From Proteiniphilum sp. UBA1403 (GTDB lineage Bacteria; Bacteroidota; Bacteroidia; Bacteroidales; Dysgonomonadaceae), in contig DBQD01000038.1 in assembly GCA_002305715.1 (NCBI GenBank), positions 1-15,483 of the forward strand: 15,483 nucleotides of DNA, read 5' to 3'. This document shows positions 7,511-15,000 of the stretch, one piece after another (the stretch's first letter is position 1; each line of letters begins with the position of its first letter). The notes under the pieces are model-generated. The model was not told the DNA's origin. It did not search any database and saw only the letters and a program-made list of their open reading frames with translations. The position numbers were made by a program, and so were the translations under genes.

Positions 7511-7518
7511 TAACTTTG
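7511..7518 (+). promoter_or_regulatory. Bacteroidota-type -7 element upstream of dsbD
   Basis: TAACTTTG is a full match to TAnnTTTG, ending 28 bases before the dsbD ATG, for a leader of about 24 bases. The rest of the 105-base gap (7442-7546) is A/T-rich; it has near-repeats GTTATTTAACG and GTTATTAACG (about 7448-7488) but no strong hairpin, so I see no clear terminator for the preceding gene. Confidence 0.55.
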
Positions 7519-7546
7519 TAAATTAAACACGTAAGCAAATTTAATT

Positions 7547-9586
7547 ATGAATATGAAAAGAACGACTGCCCTGCTCGGCATTCTTTTTCTATGGGTTTCC
7601 CTGGCTTTTACGCAGGATGAAGTAGTTTGGAAATTCTCATTGGAGGATCTCGGAAACGGAGAAGTTGCACTGATCGCAGATGCTAAAATAAAACAGGGTT
7701 GGCATCTCTACGATACCAACATCCCGGAAGGCGGGCCGACTTCCACACAGATCAGCTTCGACCAGATTGCCGGCGCTGAGGTTGTGGGTGATTTCCTTGC
7801 AGAAACAAAGGCAACGGTAAAGTACGATGCCACCTTTCAAATGACAATCGGTAGCTTTCAAAACAATGCACGGTTTGTACAACGGCTTAAGGTTACAGAC
7901 AAAACCTCTTTCAGCTTACAGGGCGATGTGCGTGCCCAGGCATGCGACGACCACAGCTGTACACCACCCCTACCTATTGAATTCTCCTTTACATCGAAAC
8001 ATTTACCAGCAACAATAACCGTTGTTGAAACATCGTCTGAGAATAATGTCTCACCGGCAGAGAATAGCTTATCGGATTTCACGCCCTTATGGTCGCAGGA
8101 TGAAGAAGGAGGGTTCTCTTCAACAACTGTAACCGTAACGGAAGTCGATAAAGACCTACTTTGGACTCCAGTGATCGAGGAATTGAAACAATTCGGGATG
8201 AAAGGCAGTACGGCTGGCATGTCAATCTTCTGGATATTCATCGCAGGATTCATTGGTGGACTTATTGCACTGATTACACCCTGCGTTTGGCCGATGATCC
8301 CAATGACAGTTAGCTTCTTCTTGAAACGAAATAAAGCGGAGAAAAAGAAAGCTATCTCTGAAGCAATCGTTTATGGTGCAGCGATAATAGTAATATACAT
8401 GGTGCTGGGACTACTGATAACTGGCATCTTTGGAGCCAGTGCTCTCAACAATCTGGCGACCAGCGCCCTTTTCAATCTCATCTTCTTTGCGCTGTTGGTA
8501 TTTTTTGCCATTGCCTTCTTCGGGGGATTTGAGTTGGTATTACCGGCAAAATGGACCAATAAAATGGATGAGAGAGCCGACAAAACTTCCGGTGCCATCA
8601 GCATCTTCTTCATGGCATTTACCCTTGTGTTGGTATCTTTCTCCTGCACAGGCCCTATTATTGGCACACTACTAGTTGAAGCTGCTATGTCGGGAAGCAT
8701 CCTGGGGCCGGCAATCGGTATGCTGGGATTTGCAATCGCTCTGGCTATTCCATTTGTGCTCTTCGCCATCTTCCCATCGTGGTTGTCGACACTCCCCAAA
8801 TCGGGAGGTTGGCTTAACTCGGTGAAGGTGGTACTCGGTTTCCTTGAACTAGCACTGGCACTTAAGTTCCTTTCAGTGGCCGACCTTGCTTACGGGTGGG
8901 GAATACTCGACAGAGAAGTATTCTTGGTTCTTTGGATTGTGATCTTTGCGCTATTGGGCTTTTATCTTCTCGGCAAGATTAAATTCCCCGGAGACAGCGA
9001 CGTTCCACATGTCACTATCCCACGCCTTTTCCTTTCAATCATCTCGCTTGCTTTTGCAATCTATATGATTCCTGGATTGTGGGGCGCACCGCTGAAGGCA
9101 ATCAGCGCCTTCTCTCCTCCCCTATACACCCAGGATTTTAACTTATACGACGGAGAAGTACATGCTCAATCGATGAATTATGAGGCCGGTATTGCTATGG
9201 CAAAACAACAAAATAAACCGGTACTGATCGATTTCTCGGGATATGGTTGTGTGAATTGCCGTAAGATGGAAGCATCGGTATGGACCGATCCACGAGTAAA
9301 GAGCATTCTCGAGGAAGAGTACATCCTGATCACACTCATGGTGGACGACAAAACAAAGCTCCCCGAAATCATCGAGGTAAATGAACAGGGACGAACTACT
9401 CGCTTGAAAACAATTGGGGACAAATGGAGCTACCTGCAGCGTCATAAATTCGGAGCCAATGCACAACCATATTACATTGCACTTGATCACGAAGGTATGC
9501 CACTAAGTCCGTCCTATGCATACGACGAAAATGTGGAACGTTACATCGATTTCTTGCAAACAGGTTTGAAGAATTTTAAAAAATAA
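7547..9586 (+). CDS. dsbD: Thiol:disulfide interchange protein DsbD (cytochrome c biogenesis-type transmembrane reductase)
   Basis: 679 residues with the complete three-part DsbD plan. It carries electrons from cytoplasmic thioredoxin across the inner membrane to periplasmic thiol proteins. A signal peptide (about 1-22, LAFTQ) precedes the periplasmic N-terminal domain (about 24-155), whose exchange pair is Cys133 and Cys138 in QACDDHSCTPP. Residues about 222-510 hold the membrane domain, roughly eight helices, with the two essential cysteines in TPCVWPMIPM (Cys246) and SFSCTGPIIGTLL (Cys367). The C-terminal periplasmic thioredoxin-fold domain (about 540-679) has active site CVNC (568-571) and cis-proline segment NAQPYYIAL. 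Compared with E. coli the layout is standard, with a longer acidic linker at about 160-205. It has its own promoter element and terminator. Likely partners are periplasmic isomerases or haem/copper maturation thioredoxins, none of which lies in this window. Confidence 0.96.
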   Translation: MNMKRTTALLGILFLWVSLAFTQDEVVWKFSLEDLGNGEVALIADAKIKQGWHLYDTNIPEGGPTSTQISFDQIAGAEVVGDFLAETKATVKYDATFQMTIGSFQNNARFVQRLKVTDKTSFSLQGDVRAQACDDHSCTPPLPIEFSFTSKHLPATITVVETSSENNVSPAENSLSDFTPLWSQDEEGGFSSTTVTVTEVDKDLLWTPVIEELKQFGMKGSTAGMSIFWIFIAGFIGGLIALITPCVWPMIPMTVSFFLKRNKAEKKKAISEAIVYGAAIIVIYMVLGLLITGIFGASALNNLATSALFNLIFFALLVFFAIAFFGGFELVLPAKWTNKMDERADKTSGAISIFFMAFTLVLVSFSCTGPIIGTLLVEAAMSGSILGPAIGMLGFAIALAIPFVLFAIFPSWLSTLPKSGGWLNSVKVVLGFLELALALKFLSVADLAYGWGILDREVFLVLWIVIFALLGFYLLGKIKFPGDSDVPHVTIPRLFLSIISLAFAIYMIPGLWGAPLKAISAFSPPLYTQDFNLYDGEVHAQSMNYEAGIAMAKQQNKPVLIDFSGYGCVNCRKMEASVWTDPRVKSILEEEYILITLMVDDKTKLPEIIEVNEQGRTTRLKTIGDKWSYLQRHKFGANAQPYYIALDHEGMPLSPSYAYDENVERYIDFLQTGLKNFKK

Positions 9587-9591
9587 ATTGG

Positions 9592-9627
9592 GGTGAAGAG
9601 GTCAATTAGACCTCTTCGCTATTTTTC
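9592..9627 (+). terminator. Intrinsic terminator between dsbD and mazG
   Basis: GAAGAGGTC (9595-9603) pairs exactly with GACCTCTTC (9609-9617) around loop AATTA. T-G, G-C and G-T pairs can extend the stem to 9592/9620. The run ATTTTTC follows at 9621-9627. The hairpin starts 8 bases after the dsbD stop and its T-run ends 3 bases before the mazG ATG, so it fills nearly the whole 43-base gap. Confidence 0.85.
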
Positions 9628-9629
9628 AT

Positions 9630-10412
9630 ATGAATACAAGAGAACAAAAATTGGAGGCCTTCGGGCGATTGCTCGACGTGATGGACGAGCTGCGTGAGAA
9701 ATGTCCGTGGGATAGAGTACAGACCAACGAAAGTCTTAGAGCAAACACAATTGAGGAGACATACGAACTAGCGGAAGCCATCCTCAACAACAACAATGAA
9801 GAGATTAAAAAGGAATTGGGCGATCTTCTATTACACGTTATTTTCTATTCAAAAATAGGGGAAGAAAAGCAGGCTTTTGATGTGGCCGATGTATGCCATG
9901 CTATTAGCGAGAAACTAATTTTCCGTCACCCGCATGTATTTGGCAATCAACAGGCAGACTCAGCGGGTATGGTAGAGAAATCGTGGGAACAGATTAAGCT
10001 CAAAGAAAAAGGAGGCAACAAAACCGTGCTTGAAGGGGTACCTGCTTCCCTACCCTCACTCGTAAAAGCGTACCGTATACAAGATAAGGCACGCAACTCA
10101 GGGTTCGACTGGAATCAACGCCACGATGTGTGGGACAAAGTGAAGGAGGAACTGGGAGAACTGGAGGCAGAAATTGAGGAGATGGACACTGATAAAATGG
10201 AAGCTGAATTTGGTGACCTGCTTTTCAGTATCATCAATGCAGCCAGGCTCTACAAGGTAAACCCTGACAATGCGTTAGAGCGCACAAACAAAAAGTTTAT
10301 GTTCCGATTTAACTATATGGAAAAGAGGGTGAAAGAACAAAGCCGCACCCTCAAGGAAATGTGTTTGGAAGAGATGGAGGCTATCTGGCAGGAAGCCAAA
10401 AAAGAGGAGTAA
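9630..10412 (+). CDS. mazG: Nucleoside triphosphate pyrophosphohydrolase MazG
   Basis: 260 residues, the usual length of the two-domain MazG. The enzyme hydrolyses (d)NTPs to monophosphate and pyrophosphate; it is credited with pool cleaning and, in E. coli, with influencing ppGpp levels. The opening LREKCPWDRVQTNESLRANTIEETYEL is diagnostic. The N-terminal repeat carries the metal-binding motif Glu42-Glu43-x-x-Glu46 with Glu62 and Asp65 in ELGDLLL; the C-terminal repeat carries Glu173-Glu174-x-x-Glu177 with Glu193 and Asp196 in EFGDLLFSIINAARL. HPHVFG and WEQIKLKEK in the linker are also typical. ATG 9630 gives the full N-terminus. No toxin-antitoxin pair (mazE/mazF) is adjacent. A terminator hairpin lies immediately upstream, so expression must come from read-through or from a promoter overlapping it; TATTTTTC (9620-9627 region) is one base off a -7 element. 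Confidence 0.96.
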   Translation: MNTREQKLEAFGRLLDVMDELREKCPWDRVQTNESLRANTIEETYELAEAILNNNNEEIKKELGDLLLHVIFYSKIGEEKQAFDVADVCHAISEKLIFRHPHVFGNQQADSAGMVEKSWEQIKLKEKGGNKTVLEGVPASLPSLVKAYRIQDKARNSGFDWNQRHDVWDKVKEELGELEAEIEEMDTDKMEAEFGDLLFSIINAARLYKVNPDNALERTNKKFMFRFNYMEKRVKEQSRTLKEMCLEEMEAIWQEAKKEE

Positions 10413-10420
10413 CAATTACT
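10408..10420. repeat. Short dyad spanning both stop codons of convergent mazG and the UPF0316 gene
   Basis: AGTAA-CAA-TTACT is a 5-3-5 inverted repeat that contains both TAA stops. It is too short to be a convincing terminator, and no longer hairpin is seen between these convergent genes, so transcripts from the two sides probably overlap. Confidence 0.3.
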
Positions 10421-10979
10421 TTCCTATACGCCAACGAGACAAAATGGTTTTTCGCTTAGGGAAAATACCATTTTGTTTGGTGCGTACATCTTCCACCACA
10501 TAAAAGATATTACTGTCGAAGTTATTGAGCGTACGTTCCAACGTCTTCATCTCCTTTCGGTCGATCACAGTCTCAATGATATCTACCTCTTTGGTTGAAC
10601 CTATTCCGTGTGTCAGCGTAGCGCCAATGTTTAACTTATTCAATGTCTGCACCAGCTCTATTCCTTTCTTTTGAGTATAAATACGGCATAATACAACTCC
10701 ATATGCAATCCTGTTTTCAAGCAAGATTCCAACGTAGTTGCCTGTAGCATATCCGGCCGCATAGGAGACATAAGCCACCAGGTCGTTGGCCCTAGCCAAA
10801 ATCTGAGAGATGATCACAACCCAGATAAATACTTCCACAAAGCCAATTAATGGAGCTTTGTATTTTTCACCTTTCGATACAAAAATGATTCGCAATGTAC
10901 CCAACGATACATCGCATACACGACCACAAAAAATGATTATTGGCAACAGCCAGGGGTAAACATCCAAAAAGTCAAACAT
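10416..10979 (-). CDS. UPF0316-type membrane protein with C-terminal DUF2179 domain
   Basis: 187 residues. Three hydrophobic segments are visible at about 9-30, 43-62 and 66-87, with the family-like stretch FCGRVCDVSLGTLRIIFVSKGEKYKAPLIGFVEVFIWV. The remaining 100 residues form a small cytoplasmic alpha/beta domain (YGVVLCRIYTQKKGIELVQTLNKLNIGATLTHGIGS, then EVDIIETVIDRKEMKTLERTLNNFDSNIFYVVEDV), as in DUF2179 domains of UPF0316 and YitT-like proteins. The tail is basic. The function of the family is not established; a ligand-sensing or transport-linked role in the inner membrane is possible. The ATG at 10979-10977 begins right at the first membrane segment. It follows the aldolase gene by 50 bases on the same strand with no terminator visible, so the two are probably cotranscribed. 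It converges on mazG with only three bases between stop codons. Confidence 0.85.
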   Translation of the reverse strand: MFDFLDVYPWLLPIIIFCGRVCDVSLGTLRIIFVSKGEKYKAPLIGFVEVFIWVVIISQILARANDLVAYVSYAAGYATGNYVGILLENRIAYGVVLCRIYTQKKGIELVQTLNKLNIGATLTHGIGSTKEVDIIETVIDRKEMKTLERTLNNFDSNIFYVVEDVRTKQNGIFPKRKTILSRWRIGK

Positions 10980-11029
10980 ACAAATAAATCAGTCATATGG
11001 AGTTAAAAGCTGAGATCACCACGCTTACA

Positions 11030-12061
11030 TCAAGCCTCAACAACCAAGGTTTTCAAATAAGCAATAAAATCCCGAATATCCTGCTCCGTAGTATCCCATG
11101 AGCAGACAAGACGCATTTCATTGCGACTTTCATCCCAGTCGTAGAAGAAGTAACGCTCCCTCAACTTATCCGTAATTTTTTTAGGAAGTATAAAGAACAA
11201 TGCATTAGATTCCACATTTTGTGTAATCTCCACACCCTTAATTTCACGCATTTCGTTCCACAATAGTTGTGCTGCAGCATTGGACTTCTGGGCATTCTCC
11301 AACCATATATTTTCAGTTAGATATGGAATGAATTGTGCAGCAATATAGCGCATTTTCGAAAATAATTGGGTCGTTTGTTTCCGATAATATTTGATGTATT
11401 CACTCAGCTCTTTACGCAATGGAATCAAAGCCTCGCCAAACATCAAACCGTTTTTGGTACCACCCAGTGTAAATATATCCACGTCACAGTCGACTGTTAT
11501 TTCCTTCAATGAGACTCCAAGATGTGCACAAGCGTTTGCGATGCGGGTACCATCTACAAAAAGGTACATATTATGGGCATGCGCCAGATTGGCTAGTGCC
11601 TTAATCTCATCAGCAGTATAACAAGTGCCCAGTTCGGTTGTCTGTGAGATGGCAATTACCTTCGGTTGGGAGTGATGCTCAAAACCAAAGCCATGGAGAT
11701 GAGGGAGAACCAATTCGGGGGTAAGCTTCCCATCGGGTGAAGCTATCTCTTTCAGCGAAGCACCGGTAAGTTTCACCGGTGCACCACACTCATCCACTGC
11801 TATGTGAGCAGTTGTAGCACAAAGGATGGAATGAAAAGGAAGTGTACATGCTTGCAATGCTACCACGTTGGCACCGGTACCGTTAAACAAAAAATATGGC
11901 TCCAATGTGTGATCTTCCAACATCGATCGTAGCACTTGCGCTGCTTGATAGGTCCATTTATCATCACCATATGCAATGGCATGATCCACGTTAGCACCCA
12001 TCAACGATTGCATAATGCGTGGATGAACACCCGAATTGTTATCGCTTCCAAAACTTCGCAT
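11030..12061 (-). CDS. Low-specificity L-threonine aldolase-like PLP enzyme
   Basis: 343 residues, the normal length for the beta-eliminating lyase/threonine aldolase family of fold-type I PLP enzymes. The expected reaction is cleavage of L-threonine or allo-threonine to glycine and acetaldehyde. It opens MRSFGSDNNSGVHPRIMQSL, equivalent to the SDT..P-T-MR start of aldolases. FLFNGTGANVVAL (about 58-69) is the phosphate-binding region; His86 in TAHIAVDECGAP is the probable ring-stacking residue; Asp170 and Arg173 in LFVDGTRIANA and Lys203 in TLGGTKNG are the pyridine-nitrogen ligand, substrate-binding Arg and Schiff-base lysine. All key residues are present. Substrate preference cannot be read from sequence, and related tyrosine/tryptophan lyases are much longer. 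The gene lies 34 bases after metH, with a good -7 element in that gap, and 50 bases before the UPF0316 gene. Confidence 0.92.
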   Translation of the reverse strand: MRSFGSDNNSGVHPRIMQSLMGANVDHAIAYGDDKWTYQAAQVLRSMLEDHTLEPYFLFNGTGANVVALQACTLPFHSILCATTAHIAVDECGAPVKLTGASLKEIASPDGKLTPELVLPHLHGFGFEHHSQPKVIAISQTTELGTCYTADEIKALANLAHAHNMYLFVDGTRIANACAHLGVSLKEITVDCDVDIFTLGGTKNGLMFGEALIPLRKELSEYIKYYRKQTTQLFSKMRYIAAQFIPYLTENIWLENAQKSNAAAQLLWNEMREIKGVEITQNVESNALFFILPKKITDKLRERYFFYDWDESRNEMRLVCSWDTTEQDIRDFIAYLKTLVVEA

Positions 12062-12081
12062 GAAAAATGATTTTTGATGTG

Positions 12082-12089
12082 CAAAGATA
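12082..12089 (-). promoter_or_regulatory. Bacteroidota-type -7 element upstream of the threonine aldolase gene
   Basis: On the minus strand this is TATCTTTG, a full match to TAnnTTTG, in the 34-base gap after metH. It predicts transcription from about 12077 and a leader of about 16 bases before the ATG at 12061. The -33 region would fall within the last codons of metH, where no clear TTTG is seen at the usual spacing. Read-through from metH is also possible. Confidence 0.5.
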
Positions 12090-12095
12090 CAAAAC

Positions 12096-15000
12096 TTACC
12101 CCAAATTTGCGAGGAGGAACTTTCGGATCTCTTCTGGCTTTACATTTTTCCGTCGCGCATAATCGACTACTTGCTCCTCATCGATTTCACCAATTGAAAA
12201 GTACTTCGATTCCGGATGCGCGAAATAGAGGCCGCTCACCGAAGCATTGGGGTACATCACACCATTTTCCGTAAGTGATATCCCAATCTCATCGGTTGCA
12301 AGAAGCTTATGTAGGAGGAAATTGGTGGTTTGATCGGGTATTGAGGGATAACCCACCGCTGGACGTATACCCTGGTATTTCACCGCAAACAATTCTGCGA
12401 TGGAAAGCTGCTCGTCGGCCGCATACCCCCAGTACTCACGACGAATCCTCTCGTGCACCCATTCGGTCGTAGTTTCGGCCAGTCTGTCGAGCAACGATTT
12501 CATCAACAGCGCAGAATAATCATCGCCCGTCTCTTCATATCTTCTCATCGCTTCATCCGCCCCATCACCGGCTGTTACGGCAAAAGCACCAATGTAATCT
12601 TTTTTACCCGACTCACGTGAATAGATAAAGTCACTCAAACAGAAATATTCGTTCTTATCGTTCTTCTTTTGTTGACGCAAGAATGGGAATGGTGTTTCAT
12701 CAATGAAGATGGTATCCTCTTCACTATATGCCTCATACAATCCAAAGACCGCCTTCACGTAATTTACCTTTTCGTTCACGAAGCGATGTAGCATATCCTC
12801 AGCGTCGCGGTAAAGTTTCGCAGCCTCCTCTGCTTTCTCCTGCTCCTCATCGCGATAGGAAGCTTTCCACTTTTCATAAGCAGCCTTGTCGTTCCGATCG
12901 ATGCGGGTAATGGTATGGAACTTTGCCGAGAGGTTCCAGGCAGGGAAAAAGAATTTCCAGTCGATATAGGGTATCAACGTATCGATACCTATTTTCTCCA
13001 GTTTCATCCGGCCCATCGTTTTCGGACGTACCGGTTCATACGCGATGGAGGGTCTGAAAGGATTTCTACGAGCCTCATCAAGAGGAACCAACTCAGTCAC
13101 CTTCGTAGCATAACCCTCTCTCAAGACGGCATACTCATTGCGTAATTTTTGAACAAATGTATCTTTGTTCTCTGTACTCATCAAATTAGCCACCACTGCA
13201 GGACTTTGTGATGCATCCTTCACATATACTACAGCACCGCTCTTATAACGATGTTCAATCTTTAATGCGGTATGCAGTTTAGAGGTTGTTGCACCGCCAA
13301 TCAAAAGTGGCATGTTAAAACCTGCTTTCTCCATTTCTTCGGCCACAATCCCCATCTCTTCGAGAGAGGGAGTAATGAGTCCACTCAGTCCCACAATGTC
13401 CGGCTTCTCCTTGATCACCGTTTCAATGATTCGTTCAGCCGGCACCATCACTCCGAGGTCAATGATCTCGTAGTTGTTGCATGCCAGTACGATGGAGACA
13501 ATGTTCTTTCCAATGTCATGCACGTCACCTTTTACTGTAGCAAGTACAATCTTTCCTGCCTTCTGTGAACCACCCGTCGAGGCTTTCTCCGCTTCAATAG
13601 TCGGCTGTAGGATGGCCACCGCCTTCTTCATGGTGCGTGCTGCCTTTACCACCTGTGGTAAGAACATTTTACCCGATCCGAAGAGGTCGCCCACCTTGTT
13701 CATTCCATCCATCAACGGCTTATCGATGATATCCACCGCACGTGGATATACCTGCAGCGCTTCAGCAAGATCCACTTCCATATAGTCTCCAATTCCTTTC
13801 ACCAATGCGTAGCTCAGTCGTTCTTCGAGCGACAGATTACGCCATTCAAGTGCTTTCGACTGTTCTACTTCTGGAGATTTCTCATTTTTAATTTTCTCGG
13901 CATACGCCATCAGTCGTTCCGTTGCATCATCGCGTCTATTCAGCACTGCATCTTCAACAAGTTCCTTTACTTCAGCGGGAATATCTTCGTAGATGACCGA
14001 CTGAGCCGGATTTACAATCCCCATATCCATACCTGCCTGAATGGCGTGATAGAGGAATACGGAGTGCATCATTTCGCGGATGGAGTCATTTCCACGGAAT
14101 GAAAAGGAGAGGTTGCTCACTCCACCGCTTACTTTTGCATGTGGCAGATTTTCTTTTATCCACCGAACCGTATTTATATAGTCTACCCCATAGTTCTTGT
14201 GCTCATCCATGCCGGTAGCAATGGCAAGTACATTGGGATCGAATATAATCTCCTTCGGATCAATCCCATTCTTAGTAAGCAGGCGATAGGCTCTTCCGCA
14301 TATTTCAATACGACGTTCAAATGTATCTGCTTGTCCTTTCTCATCAAAAGCCATCACCACTACAGCTGCACCATAATGCTGTGCCAATTGAGCTTGTTGC
14401 AGGAATTCCGCTTCCCCGTTTTTCAGGGAGATGGAGTTCACGATCGACTTCCCCTGTATACATTTCAAACCAGCCTCTAAAACTCTCCAATTGGAGGAGT
14501 CTATCATAATAGGAACACGAGAGACATCGGGATCGGAAGCCAAGAGATTCAAGAAGTTGGTCATCTCCTCTACACCATCCAGTAAACCATCATCCATATT
14601 GATGTCGAGTGCCTGTGCGCCATCTTCCACCTGCTTGCGGGCAATATCCAGAGCCTCCTCATATTTCTTCTCCTTTATCAGACGAAGGAATTTTCTTGAG
14701 CCAGCTACATTGCAACGTTCACCAATATTTAAAAAGTTAATCTGTGGGGAAACCTCCAGCAACTCCAAACCCGATAGCTGCAAGTAGGCAGGCGGAAGTG
14801 ATCTCCGATGGGGTGTACAACCCTCAACCAGACGGGTATACTCTGCAATATGAGCAGGAGTGGTACCGCAGCAACCACCAATAATGTTGACCAACCCTTC
14901 GTTGATAAACTCTTCAATCTGTAGGGCCATCTTCTCCGGTGTTTCATCATACTCACCCAATTGGTTGGGTAATCCGGCATTGGGATAAGCACTGATATAG

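Noticed and set aside
7858..8799. Minus-strand frames of 131 and 142 codons inside dsbD
   Set aside because: The plus-strand DsbD reading explains this DNA fully, with membrane helices and conserved cysteines in order.
9630..10412. mazG as part of a mazEF toxin-antitoxin locus
   Set aside because: No small toxin or antitoxin gene is next to it; the neighbours are dsbD and a convergent membrane protein gene.
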